A stretch of DNA of 21,285 nucleotides from Patescibacteria group bacterium (GCA_023484365.1 JAMDBA010000073.1:1-21285), one strand, 5' to 3'. Positions 7,704-15,008 are shown, numbered from the stretch's first letter. Program-made: numbers and translations. Notes: generated by a model from the letters alone, not told the origin.

Positions 7704-8930
7704 TTAAACTTTAAAAAATGCTATCTTCTGCCTTTCGTCTCTGTCTTTTCTTAAAGCGACGACAATCTTATCGCCAACGCTTATCTGCCCACTGGCTATT
7801 AAATTAGCCAACGGCTGGCGTAAAAACTTATCAACTTTTTGCTTTATCATCCTGGCTCCGTATTCGGGATGGTCGGTCGCAGCCTCAAGAATATATTTTT
7901 TGACTATTAGAGGGACGGCTATAATAACCGGGAAATTTTTAGCCAACTGACTCATCAAGTCGCTGATCTGCCCTTCTAATATCGCCATTAAATCTTTTGC
8001 GTCAAGGTCTTCAAAATAAACTATATTTTCCTTAATCCGCCCCCTAAACTCAGGGCGGAACATTTTCTCAAGTTCTTTCTGGGCAATAAGGAACCTCTCG
8101 TTTTGGGATCGATCGGCCGGCTGAGAAATAAACCCTATGTGATTTTTCTTCGCTAATTCGCGCGATCCGGCATTGGAAGTCATTATAATAAACGAAGCTA
8201 AAAAGCTAACTGGATCGTTATTTTTTAAGGTTGTCGTTCCGCTGTCCAGCACCGGCAAAAGGAAATTATGTAAAGTCTGGTGAGCTTTATCTATTTCATC
8301 TAAAAGAATAATAGATATCGGCTTGGTTCTTAATCCGTTTTTATCATAAAAAATTTCTGTCCAGAATTTGATCAGATCCGATTGGAGTTTGTCTTCTCTT
8401 TCTTTCACATGATCCTGATAATAGGCTTTTCCCCACTCCTTTGCTTTTTCAATGTCAGCATTTATCTCGTTTTGTCGACTTAGAAGTTCTTTGTATCTCT
8501 TCGTCTTTACAACTTTTTCTTCAATAAAGTATTTATCAAGGTTTTCTTGAGAAAGCATCGGAGGAGTTCCTCTTTTTTCCGGATCATTTTTATCGTAATA
8601 CCCGACATAGCCGGGAGGCGAGCCTATCAGCTGCGCCAGTTCGTGCTCCTGGCTGTAATTAGAACAATCAATCTTGATAAAAGCATCTCTTCTGCCGTAG
8701 AAATATTCGGAAATAAGCTCCGCCAAGAAAGTCTTTCCTGTTCCGCTCGGACCGGTAAAAAAACCGGCGAATATCGGTTGAGGATGGATGTTCCTTATCG
8801 GCGAGAGCGACAGGTTGTAAGCTTTGACCACCCGATCAATAGCCATCTTTTGTTTCATCATCCTTTTTTCTAAAAACGCCTTGAAATTGCTTGCTTCTGG
8901 GCCAAATATTTTAGGATCCAACATCTTCAT
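7704..8930 (-). CDS. Single-ring ClpA/ClpC-like AAA+ unfoldase with coiled-coil insertion
   Basis: This 408-residue protein corresponds only to the second AAA+ module (D2) of ClpA/B/C; the N-domain and first ATPase module are absent. Seen in order: Walker A GPSGTGKT (60-67), pore loop GSPPGYVGY (103-111), Walker B ILLDEID (208-214), sensor 1 TSNAG (N253), arginine finger region FRPEFRGRI (about 291-299), sensor 2 EYGAR (Arg360), then the Clp small domain. Between the pore loop and Walker B lies an extra stretch of about 80 residues (115-195), charged and helical, probably a coiled coil. After sensor 1 is HIGFISQ (264-270), aligned with the ClpP-docking loop of ClpA (IGL) and ClpC (VGF), which ClpB lacks. 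It likely unfolds proteins using ATP, possibly feeding ClpP. No clpP is in the window. Shine-Dalgarno GGAGG is four bases before the ATG. Confidence 0.9.
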   Translation of the reverse strand: MKMLDPKIFGPEASNFKAFLEKRMMKQKMAIDRVVKAYNLSLSPIRNIHPQPIFAGFFTGPSGTGKTFLAELISEYFYGRRDAFIKIDCSNYSQEHELAQLIGSPPGYVGYYDKNDPEKRGTPPMLSQENLDKYFIEEKVVKTKRYKELLSRQNEINADIEKAKEWGKAYYQDHVKEREDKLQSDLIKFWTEIFYDKNGLRTKPISIILLDEIDKAHQTLHNFLLPVLDSGTTTLKNNDPVSFLASFIIMTSNAGSRELAKKNHIGFISQPADRSQNERFLIAQKELEKMFRPEFRGRIKENIVYFEDLDAKDLMAILEGQISDLMSQLAKNFPVIIAVPLIVKKYILEAATDHPEYGARMIKQKVDKFLRQPLANLIASGQISVGDKIVVALRKDRDERQKIAFFKV

Positions 8931-8973
8931 TTTGCCTCCACTTCTCGGTTCTTAGCCGAAAACAGTTTTCAAA

Positions 8974-8989
8974 ATTCTAATTTTAGAAT
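8974..8989. promoter_or_regulatory. Palindromic operator candidate over the Clp-like promoter
   Basis: ATTCTA-ATTT-TAGAAT, a perfect 6-4-6 inverted repeat starting at the second base of the -10 box on the minus strand, the same placement as at 2339-2354. Confidence 0.5.
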
Positions 8990-9013
8990 AGCAGGCTGCT
9001 TTAAATAGGTCAA
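8985..9013 (-). promoter_or_regulatory. Sigma70-type promoter for the Clp-like gene
   Basis: TTGACC (9008-9013), 17-base spacer, TATTCT (8985-8990). Predicted +1 is the A of TAG at 8978; the leader is about 48 bases and contains the Shine-Dalgarno. Confidence 0.75.
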
Positions 9014-9057
9014 ATTTATATCTGATTTCAACAGATAACGTTATCCCAACCTTTGAT

Positions 9058-9086
9058 TTGAAAAGATGTGAGGGTAAATCTATAAT
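9058..9086 (+). promoter_or_regulatory. Sigma70-type promoter for gatB
   Basis: TTGAAA (9058-9063), 17-base spacer, TATAAT (9081-9086). The ATG at 9102 follows 15 bases later, so the leader is under 12 bases and cannot hold a normal Shine-Dalgarno. Confidence 0.75.
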
Positions 9087-9101
9087 TAAGATACTTTAAT
9101 T

Positions 9102-10571
9102 ATGGAATATAACCCGACAATTGGCTTGGAAATACATATTGAGCTAAAAACCAAAACAAAGATGTTTTGCGATTGTTCAAATGATCCGGAAGAAAAAAAC
9201 CCAAACCAGAACACCTGCCCTGTTTGTCTTGGCCACCCGGGAGCTTTACCGACAATAAATAAAAAGGCTGTTGAGGCTGTTATCAAAGTTGGCCTGGCTT
9301 TAGACGGCAATATCGCCGAAAAGACCAAATTTGACCGGAAAAATTATTTTTATCCCGATTTGCCCAAGGGCTACCAAATTTCCCAATACGATAAACCGTT
9401 GGTATCAAGGGCAAGGCTCAAAGGAATAAATATAACAAGAATTCATTTAGAAGAGGACACCGGCAGCCTATTGCATCATTGGAGTACCGAGGGACCCGCT
9501 GGACCAAATCAAAAGCAGGCAATCTCAACTTTGGTTGATTTTAACCGGTCTAGCGCCCCGCTGATGGAGCTCGTCACCGAACCGGAATTCAGAAGCGCAA
9601 AGCAAGTTTCCGATTTCGCCAAAGAGCTTCAGCGTATTGTTCGCTACTTAGGCGTATCAGACGCCGATATGGAAAAAGGCGAAATGCGGGTTGAGGCCAA
9701 CGTCAGCTTAAACATGGGCACTAAAGTTGAATTAAAAAATATCAACTCGTTTAAAGCGGTTGAAAAAGCAATCGAATACGAAACAAAAAGGCAGGAAGAA
9801 CTACTTCGCGAAGGGAAAAAAGTAAAGCAGGAAACCCGCGGCTGGGATGATCCGAATAAAAGAACTTTCAGCCAACGATCAAAAGAAGAAGCTCATGATT
9901 ATCGGTACTTCCCCGAGCCGGATTTACCGATGTTTGAAACAGAAATATTTGATTTAGAAAACCTTAAAAAATCACTCGGCGAATTGCCAGCCGCTAGAGC
10001 GCATCGATTCAGCAAAGAATATAATCTTACCGACGAAAATATTGAATTGCTTATTGAAGATAAAAGCATCGCCGATTATTTTGAAGCTGCCGGATCGGAA
10101 TTGCTGGCCGAAGATAAAAAAGAGGGAATGTCAGGATATAAACTGCTATGCAGCTATCTTACCAACGACCTACGCGGCCTTATAAACGAGAGTAAAGAAT
10201 ATAAAGACAATTATTCCTGGATGGAAAAAGTTCCACCTGAACACCTTGCCCATCTCGTCTCTATGATAACCACCAATAAATTGACCACCATACTAGCAAA
10301 GGATATCATTAAAAAAATGTTGGAGTCCGGACTGGATCCGGAAGATATAGCGAAAAATGATAATTTATCCGTATCAAGCGACAAAGAACTGAAGGAAGCG
10401 ATTATTAAAATCGTTAGCGAAGAAACAAAGGCAATAGAAGATTATAAGGCCGGAAAAGGCAATGCGATGCAGTTTTTAATAGGAAAAACAATGCAAAAAC
10501 TAAAAGGCCGAGGGGATCCAAAGCAAATACGTGTTCTTCTGGAAGAAGTATTGACAAATATAAAAAAATAA
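9102..10571 (+). CDS. gatB: Asp-tRNA(Asn)/Glu-tRNA(Gln) amidotransferase subunit B
   Basis: GatB is the tRNA-binding kinase-like subunit of GatCAB, which activates misacylated Glu-tRNA(Gln) or Asp-tRNA(Asn) with ATP and then amidates it with ammonia from GatA. The 489-residue length is normal. The start IGLEIHIEL is diagnostic, followed by the zinc site Cys23, Cys25, Cys39 and Cys42 (in MFCDC and TCPVCLGHPGALP). Further family blocks are FYPDLPKGYQISQYD, HLEEDTG, DFNRSSAPLMELVTEP, MRVEANVS and ELKNINSFKAVEKAI. The YqeY-like tRNA-binding tail covers about 340-489. gatA and gatC are not adjacent. The tRNA-Gln at 19829 fits the indirect Gln-tRNA route, though this organism could also have GlnRS. 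Confidence 0.97.
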   Translation: MEYNPTIGLEIHIELKTKTKMFCDCSNDPEEKNPNQNTCPVCLGHPGALPTINKKAVEAVIKVGLALDGNIAEKTKFDRKNYFYPDLPKGYQISQYDKPLVSRARLKGINITRIHLEEDTGSLLHHWSTEGPAGPNQKQAISTLVDFNRSSAPLMELVTEPEFRSAKQVSDFAKELQRIVRYLGVSDADMEKGEMRVEANVSLNMGTKVELKNINSFKAVEKAIEYETKRQEELLREGKKVKQETRGWDDPNKRTFSQRSKEEAHDYRYFPEPDLPMFETEIFDLENLKKSLGELPAARAHRFSKEYNLTDENIELLIEDKSIADYFEAAGSELLAEDKKEGMSGYKLLCSYLTNDLRGLINESKEYKDNYSWMEKVPPEHLAHLVSMITTNKLTTILAKDIIKKMLESGLDPEDIAKNDNLSVSSDKELKEAIIKIVSEETKAIEDYKAGKGNAMQFLIGKTMQKLKGRGDPKQIRVLLEEVLTNIKK

Positions 10572-10579
10572 AGTATATT
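10551..10579 (+). promoter_or_regulatory. Promoter inside the 3' end of gatB for the 77-aa gene
   Basis: Consensus TTGACA (10551-10556), 17-base spacer, TATATT (10574-10579), with the ATG at 10586 six bases later. The -35 lies in gatB coding sequence. It would give the small gene a leaderless transcript separate from gatB. Confidence 0.6.
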
Positions 10580-10585
10580 AAAAAC

Positions 10586-10819
10586 ATGGCAGAAAAATGG
10601 AAACCAAGAATTCCAGATTACAAAAATCAGCCTAAGGTTAATATTGAAAAAATAAAAAAGAGGGATTTTGAGCTCTTGGAAAAAGGCTTTGGTAAAAAAA
10701 CAAAACCCGATAAAGACCAAATAATAAAAGTGATAGAGCTCACGCCTTCCCAAGAAATCACCCCGCGCATTAAAATCAATCCGGAAAACCCAATAATCCA
10801 GAAGCCCGCAATTAATTAA
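10586..10819 (+). CDS. Small basic protein of unknown function (77 aa)
   Basis: This short, lysine- and proline-rich soluble protein starts 14 bases after the gatB stop and ends just before a very strong terminator. It opens MAEKWKPRIPDYKNQPK, has a charged helix in the middle (about residues 19-37) and a Pro/Ile-rich tail of the PRIKINPENP kind, suggestive of an extended or disordered protein. No Cys, no membrane segment and no known domain. It can be read from the gatB transcript or from its own consensus promoter at 10551-10579. No family is recognised; nucleic-acid or ribosome association would fit its charge but is a guess. Confidence 0.75.
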   Translation: MAEKWKPRIPDYKNQPKVNIEKIKKRDFELLEKGFGKKTKPDKDQIIKVIELTPSQEITPRIKINPENPIIQKPAIN

Positions 10820-10840
10820 GATATAAAGACAGCAAAGGTC

Positions 10841-10874
10841 ATCCCGCCCCTCTACCGAGGGGCGGGATTTTTTT
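10841..10874 (+). terminator. Strong intrinsic terminator after gatB and the 77-aa gene
   Basis: ATCCCGCCCCTC (10841-10852) pairs perfectly with GAGGGGCGGGAT (10857-10868) around a TACC loop, followed by a run of T. Confidence 0.95.
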
Positions 10875-10884
10875 GACGCAACCA

Positions 10885-10914
10885 AAAAGAAAAGCTCCGA
10901 TACAATCGGAGCTT
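10885..10914 (-). terminator. Intrinsic terminator of the caspase-like gene, overlapping its stop codon
   Basis: AAGCTCCGAT (10892-10901) pairs with ATCGGAGCTT (10905-10914), 3-base loop, then TTCTTTTT on the minus strand. The last two bases of the TAA stop (10913-10914) form the base of the stem. Confidence 0.9.
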
Positions 10915-11590
10915 AAATTTTTATCTCTTCAGCTAAACTTATAGGAAGGATTATGGGGCGTTGCTTTTGATAAATATTATAATTAATGTTTTTCAAAGTA
11001 ATCTCAAAAGCCTTCTTAAGACTTATCTTTTCGTTTCTGCGTCCAATAGGCAAAACCAAAGAATCAAAAAAGGTTGTCGGAAAAAAATTACCGTAAGTTA
11101 TTTCGTTCTCCCGACCGGCCGAGATGGCAAGCGCGCCAGATTCTTCTGCCGCTCTTCTGGCGAAACCACCGCCGTAGCACTGATCAAAAACGCAAATCTT
11201 TTTTGATTTAATATTTTTCAGCCAATCGGAAAATTCAATTTCGTTTACCGTTTCTTTGTTCGTTATATCAACAAAAGAGATCATGGCGTAAGATTCTATC
11301 TCGCTATAATTAGACAGCCTTTCTCTGGCCATCATAAGGCCGCCGTGTCCAGTCATATAAACAAAAAGCACGTCTTCCGGCGTCAGCTCTTGTTCTATGG
11401 ATTTGAAAAAATTAACCATTTCGGATTTGGCGGTTTTGTAAAATATACGAATTTCCTTAAATCCTTTATCTGATAGAACGCTGTCGGCGCGCAAAATATT
11501 ATCTAAATGCATGCCCGTTCCATCATTAGAGCAAATTATAACAGCAATTTTATTAGATTCAGACTTAATAGCCTTACTGTTAATTTTCAC
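10913..11590 (-). CDS. Caspase-fold (clan CD) cysteine protease, putative
   Basis: A 225-residue protein that looks like a stand-alone caspase/legumain-type catalytic domain. The first strand (IAVIICSNDG) is followed by the catalytic His in VYMTGHGG (His82) and the catalytic Cys in VFDQCYGGGFA (Cys138), each at the end of a hydrophobic strand and about 55 residues apart, as expected for the fold. A further strand with ISAGRENE follows. There is no signal peptide, so it acts in the cytoplasm. The start is GTG at 11590, fixed by a full AAGGAGG five bases upstream. It is monocistronic. Family members include bacterial orthocaspases, usually cutting after basic residues, but the specificity here cannot be read. 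No promoter of the common type was found upstream. Confidence 0.85.
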   Translation of the reverse strand: MKINSKAIKSESNKIAVIICSNDGTGMHLDNILRADSVLSDKGFKEIRIFYKTAKSEMVNFFKSIEQELTPEDVLFVYMTGHGGLMMARERLSNYSEIESYAMISFVDITNKETVNEIEFSDWLKNIKSKKICVFDQCYGGGFARRAAEESGALAISAGRENEITYGNFFPTTFFDSLVLPIGRRNEKISLKKAFEITLKNINYNIYQKQRPIILPISLAEEIKI

Positions 11591-11630
11591 TATTACCTCC
11601 TTCGACTATAGCCTATAAGCTAAGCCTTAT

Positions 11631-11658
11631 TATCCGCATCCGGACGGATTCACGGATA
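11631..11658. promoter_or_regulatory. Nested inverted repeat upstream of the caspase-like gene
   Basis: Outer arms TATCCG (11631-11636) and CGGATA (11653-11658); inner arms ATCC (11638-11641) and GGAT (11646-11649) around GGAC. It has no T-run, so it is an operator or leader-structure candidate rather than a terminator. A GATAAT hexamer overlaps one arm on the minus strand. I see nothing else in 11659-11785. Confidence 0.35.
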
Positions 11659-11785
11659 TTTTTTAAAAAGGGCCTAAATTAATAAGCTCTTAGCTAAATG
11701 TAGAATATCACCTTTTAAGCAGTCGGTCAATAACGTTAAATATTAAATCCGGCCAGCAAAAATGTACTTTTTAATATAAAAACGT

Positions 11786-12430
11786 CTAATTTTGATCGCC
11801 CGCAAACTTATAATCCTTAACAAATACCCATTTAGCGATTGTATAAATGCCAAAAGTAATAAATGGCGCAGCTAAAACGTCTATTGAATAATGAAGGTGG
11901 CCCAAAAGAACCGCCACGGCGGCGACTAAAGTGGCTGACAGTAATAAATATCTTAAATACTTATTATCCCAAAAAATCAAAGCCATCAAAAAAGGAAAGC
12001 CCGTGTGGCCGGAAAAAAATAAATCGTCTCCGGAGCTAAATTTATACAACAAACTGTTTGGGTCAATATAGGACATTCCGTTGGGCGGTCCGAAATGAGT
12101 AAGAGTTATAAAAACTGACCTGATAATTATAAATAACGCGCTGGCTTTGATGACGAAAGGAATGCTTGCCGGTCTATAAAAAATAAGAGTGGCGATAATT
12201 GTCAGCAAAAATATCAGGGCGCCGTCGGTAAAAATAAAATTCATATTCATCGGCGGCAAGTTATCAAGAATAATATCCCTTACCGGCGCGCCCGCGGAAA
12301 GCGAAGCGTAATAATTACTATAATAAGCGGCAGCTAAGCTTAAACCGAACAAAGCCAGCGACGATATCGTCGCCCAAACAAATTCTTTTTTCGCCCAGAG
12401 AATCTTATGTTTATTGATAATTTTCCCCAT
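11786..12430 (-). CDS. PAP2-like membrane phosphatase (sphingomyelin-synthase-like subtype)
   Basis: A 214-residue polytopic membrane protein with hydrophobic segments at about 17-37, 68-85, 92-112, 144-154, 158-177 and 182-202. It carries FFSGHT (residues 138-143) and GHLHYSIDV (177-185): the first His of a PAP2 site lies in SGHT and the second in HYSID, with Asp184 beside it. This matches the C-terminal catalytic motifs of the PAP2_C/sphingomyelin-synthase-like branch, which hydrolyse or transfer phospho-head groups on lipids at the outer membrane face. The classical N-terminal KxxxxxxRP motif is not obvious. The substrate is unknown; undecaprenyl-phosphate or phosphatidate are possible. 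The gene has no Shine-Dalgarno. Confidence 0.8.
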   Translation of the reverse strand: MGKIINKHKILWAKKEFVWATISSLALFGLSLAAAYYSNYYASLSAGAPVRDIILDNLPPMNMNFIFTDGALIFLLTIIATLIFYRPASIPFVIKASALFIIIRSVFITLTHFGPPNGMSYIDPNSLLYKFSSGDDLFFSGHTGFPFLMALIFWDNKYLRYLLLSATLVAAVAVLLGHLHYSIDVLAAPFITFGIYTIAKWVFVKDYKFAGDQN

Positions 12431-12445
12431 AACGTAATTATTCTA

Positions 12446-12451
12446 ATTATA
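12446..12451 (-). promoter_or_regulatory. -10 box for the PAP2-like gene
   Basis: TATAAT, 15 bases before the ATG at 12430, so the leader would be about 8 bases. No -35 is visible. Confidence 0.4.
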
Positions 12452-12481
12452 TACGATTTAAAAAACATTTTTGGTTAAATT

Positions 12482-12509
12482 TTGATGATAGATATAAAAT
12501 TGCTATAAT
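12482..12509 (+). promoter_or_regulatory. Extended -10 promoter for the DUF1059 gene
   Basis: TGC-TATAAT (extended -10, 12501-12509) with TTGATG at 12482-12487, 16-base spacer. The leader would be about 49 bases and has no clear Shine-Dalgarno. A TATAAA at 12551-12556, eight bases before the start, is a second possibility. Confidence 0.45.
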
Positions 12510-12564
12510 TAATAAAGATAAATTTTTCCGCCATTAAAGGTCGCGCAATTTATAAAATAAAAAA

Positions 12565-12759
12565 ATGAAATCATTATCCTGTAAGGATTTAGGAGCGGCA
12601 ACTTGCCCTTTCGTAGCGACCGGAGAAACCGAAGATGAAGTGGTTCAAAAAATGGTTGATCACGCCACCGTCGTTCACCCGGAAGACGTAGCTAAAATGA
12701 AAGCTATGCCGGAAGGCGCGATGGAAGCAACGATGAAATCAAAAATCAAAGAAGTCTAA
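12565..12759 (+). CDS. DUF1059 small protein
   Basis: A 64-residue protein that matches the DUF1059 pattern along its length: MKSLSCKDLG at the start, a second Cys (Cys14) in CPFVATGETEDEVV, then a helix with DHATVVHPED. Family members are short, soluble and uncharacterised; the two Cys and His could form a metal or redox site, but this is unproven. It stands alone between divergent and convergent genes and is closed by a strong hairpin. Confidence 0.88.
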   Translation: MKSLSCKDLGAATCPFVATGETEDEVVQKMVDHATVVHPEDVAKMKAMPEGAMEATMKSKIKEV

Positions 12760-12772
12760 TCCATGATTTTTA

Positions 12773-12797
12773 AAAGCCCCCGCGCAGGGGGCTTTTT
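12773..12797. terminator. Bidirectional terminator between DUF1059 and ThpR genes
   Basis: AAAGCCCCC (12773-12781), GCGCA loop, GGGGGCTTT (12787-12795) and T-runs in both directions, shared by the convergent genes at 12565 and 12824. Confidence 0.9.
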
Positions 12798-12823
12798 AAT
12801 TTTCCTTCGTCTCCGGAATTACT

Positions 12824-13351
12824 CTAAAATTTAAATTCTTTCAAAACTTCATAATCGGCGCCGGAACTAGACAGATGGGATTCCATAAGAACAAATGAAT
12901 TGACTCTGTCGCGCCAAACCACTTTTTCGTTCAACGATTTTACCGGAAAAGAAGAAAATACATCCGGATTAAAACGGGCAATGGTTATATGCATCAGCCA
13001 ATCTTTATAATCGCTTTTACGTTCGGAAAATATTTTTTCCAGCTCGTCTTTAAGGCGGATAATTCTTTCAGATGCTTTGCCTTCCGCCCATATAAGGCGC
13101 GGCCGTTTCTGATCGGAACCATAAGAAACTTTGCTGAATTCAATATCAAACGACTCCCCTTTTACACTTTCAATCTTCTTAATAATCGCCTCAACGTTAT
13201 CTTCGTACCATGGCGGAATAAGAGTAATATGGATGTTTTTGCCCGCCAGCCAACGCACGGGAAGTTTTTCGTATTTCTTCTCCCATTTAAAAATTTCCTC
13301 CTGTAACCGGCTGGATATTGGAATAGCTATAAAAATTCTTTTATTCTTCAT
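12824..13351 (-). CDS. thpR: RNA 2',3'-cyclic phosphodiesterase (2'-5' RNA ligase family)
   Basis: A 175-residue protein of the 2H phosphoesterase superfamily, opening RIFIAIPIS like other ThpR/LigT proteins. The two catalytic HxT motifs are HITL (His41, Thr43) and HITI (His121, Thr123), 80 residues apart as usual. Such enzymes open 2',3'-cyclic phosphate ends of RNA to 2'-phosphates and can join tRNA halves in vitro through a 2'-5' bond. The gene starts 11 bases after the alpha/beta hydrolase stop, so the two probably share a transcript. No strong Shine-Dalgarno (GGGAAAG at most). Confidence 0.92.
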   Translation of the reverse strand: MKNKRIFIAIPISSRLQEEIFKWEKKYEKLPVRWLAGKNIHITLIPPWYEDNVEAIIKKIESVKGESFDIEFSKVSYGSDQKRPRLIWAEGKASERIIRLKDELEKIFSERKSDYKDWLMHITIARFNPDVFSSFPVKSLNEKVVWRDRVNSFVLMESHLSSSGADYEVLKEFKF

Positions 13352-13362
13352 TGCTTTCCCGT

Positions 13363-14280
13363 TTAATAACGCTTTTTTAAAGCAGACTTTCTATTAACGC
13401 TCTTTACCCAATCTTTTACATAGACAGAAATTATCCTTTCCGCGCCATGAAAACTATGACCAACGCCCGGAATAATCCTGACTCTGAAATTATTTGAAGC
13501 CGAATGGTTTTTGAGCCAGTCCGCTATTTTTTCCGCCGGCCGGTCAGCATATTCGTCTTTTTCCGCCAGCATCGCCATAACCGGCAATTTGATCGACTTG
13601 AAAGTCCGCGGATATTTTTTAGGCTGCGCATAGCTAAAAATTTCTTCAGCGCTATTTGGCGTGGAAAGGCTTAAAAACCTTTGAGCGTCAAGCGGATCGT
13701 GCCATAAGTCTTTCGGCATAAGCTCGTATTTTTTCCCTTTTTTAACAAGCGCGCAGGCAAATTTTACTGCGCGAGCAAGCTTATTGTTTTTATCAAACGC
13801 CAGCGCTATTGAATAATCGCTTAAGGGAGCGAGTAAAATAAGCCCCCTAACCTGGCGCTGGTTATTTTTCCGACTCGCCCAGTAAGTGATTTTCTGACAG
13901 CCGGTTGAATGGCCGGCAAGATAAATTTCTTTCACTCCTCTTTTTTTAACAAAATTGACAACGCCCTGAATATCGTCGGCGCAATCGGTAAAAATTTCGT
14001 GAGCCTCTCCGGCTAAAATTGATTTATATCCTTTTCTGTTTCTTAAAATTTTCCTGACAGACGCTATTTTGTCGTGGCCGCGATTTCCAAAAGTAATTAC
14101 CGCCGTGCTTTGGCTAACCCAGCTCCTCGCCATTTTTGTTTTAAAAGCGGTGCTTGCCAAACCGTGAACGAAAATTATCGCTTTTTTAGGATGAGACGGC
14201 CCAAACCACAGACCGTCAAGCTGAATTTTTTCCGGTGTTACTACCTCAATCTGAAAACAAGGATAAAAATCTTTTTCCAT
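13363..14280 (-). CDS. Alpha/beta hydrolase (serine nucleophile GHSTG)
   Basis: A 305-residue cytosolic protein with an alpha/beta-hydrolase fold. The oxyanion region is IFVHGLAS (36-43). The nucleophile elbow is GHSTGCQ (Ser125), a form also found in DUF1749 proteins. Asp242 in LAEKDEYAD is the likely acid and His275 in PGVGHSFHG the likely base. Residues about 185-225 form a cap-like insertion. The natural substrate cannot be read; esterase or acyl-peptidase activity is typical. It lies between a metallo-beta-lactamase-fold gene and thpR, all in the same direction. No Shine-Dalgarno; the -10 at 14287 implies a leaderless transcript. Confidence 0.88.
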   Translation of the reverse strand: MEKDFYPCFQIEVVTPEKIQLDGLWFGPSHPKKAIIFVHGLASTAFKTKMARSWVSQSTAVITFGNRGHDKIASVRKILRNRKGYKSILAGEAHEIFTDCADDIQGVVNFVKKRGVKEIYLAGHSTGCQKITYWASRKNNQRQVRGLILLAPLSDYSIALAFDKNNKLARAVKFACALVKKGKKYELMPKDLWHDPLDAQRFLSLSTPNSAEEIFSYAQPKKYPRTFKSIKLPVMAMLAEKDEYADRPAEKIADWLKNHSASNNFRVRIIPGVGHSFHGAERIISVYVKDWVKSVNRKSALKKRY

Positions 14281-14286
14281 AATAAA

Positions 14287-14292
14287 ATAATA
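14287..14292 (-). promoter_or_regulatory. -10 box for a leaderless hydrolase transcript
   Basis: TATTAT ends six bases before the ATG at 14280. No -35 is visible. Confidence 0.4.
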
Positions 14293-14328
14293 ACACGAAG
14301 AGGTGATTATATAAATTTAAAATCTGCT

Positions 14329-14982
14329 TTATTTTAAAGAATCAGTTTTAAAAATATTCAAAACAACAATCTCGCGGTTTTGCGGCAAATGTTTTCCTGT
14401 AATTTCTAAAATATCTTTTTGATAATGTTTTACTTTAAATTCATCAATAAACAATTTCACCGGATTCAAAGCGACGCTTAACCCGTCAACGCCATAATGC
14501 ATGGGAATAATTACCTTAGGATTGATTTGGTTTAATATTTTTATCGCCCCCTCAGCATTAACCGTGTACACGCCTCCGACGGGAATCATAACAATATCAG
14601 AATCTTTTAAAACATTAATTTGGTCAGCATTAAGCGCCAATTGTCCAATATCTCCAAAATGCGTAATTTTAATCCCGTCAATTAAGAATTTAAAAATTAT
14701 ATTTTTGCCGCGCTTAACGCCTCCCTCGTCGTCATGAAAACTTTCAATTCCAACAATTTTAATATTTTTATAATCAAAATTTCCAGCAGAAGAAATAATT
14801 TTAGAGATCCCCATAATAGCGCCTGTGTTATTATGATCAAAATGCTGGTGCGAAACCGTTATTAAATCAGCGCGCAACTCCGGTAATTTTATACCTATTT
14901 TTTCCCCATAAGGATCTGTAACGATTATTGCGTCTTTTGATTCTATTTGAAAACACGCCTGGCCAAACCACTTTATTTTCAT
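14329..14982 (-). CDS. Metallo-beta-lactamase-fold hydrolase (UlaG-like, COG2220)
   Basis: A 217-residue metal-dependent hydrolase. It opens MKIKWFGQACFQIE, typical of UlaG-like proteins. The metal ligands are in SHQHFDH (His45, His47, Asp49, His50), His108 with Asp111 in THFGDIG, and His162 in IPMHYG. The domain covers the whole protein. Members act on various phosphodiester, lactone or unknown small substrates; the natural one here is unknown. It starts 26 bases after the MliC-like gene and lies upstream of the alpha/beta hydrolase. There is no Shine-Dalgarno; the -10 is six bases before the start. Confidence 0.92.
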   Translation of the reverse strand: MKIKWFGQACFQIESKDAIIVTDPYGEKIGIKLPELRADLITVSHQHFDHNNTGAIMGISKIISSAGNFDYKNIKIVGIESFHDDEGGVKRGKNIIFKFLIDGIKITHFGDIGQLALNADQINVLKDSDIVMIPVGGVYTVNAEGAIKILNQINPKVIIPMHYGVDGLSVALNPVKLFIDEFKVKHYQKDILEITGKHLPQNREIVVLNIFKTDSLK

Positions 14983-14988
14983 TGATTG

Positions 14989-14994
14989 ATTATA
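14989..14994 (-). promoter_or_regulatory. -10 box for a leaderless MBL-fold transcript
   Basis: Consensus TATAAT ends six bases before the ATG at 14982; no -35 is visible. Confidence 0.5.
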
Positions 14995-15008
14995 ATGGTT
15001 ATTGGAAA

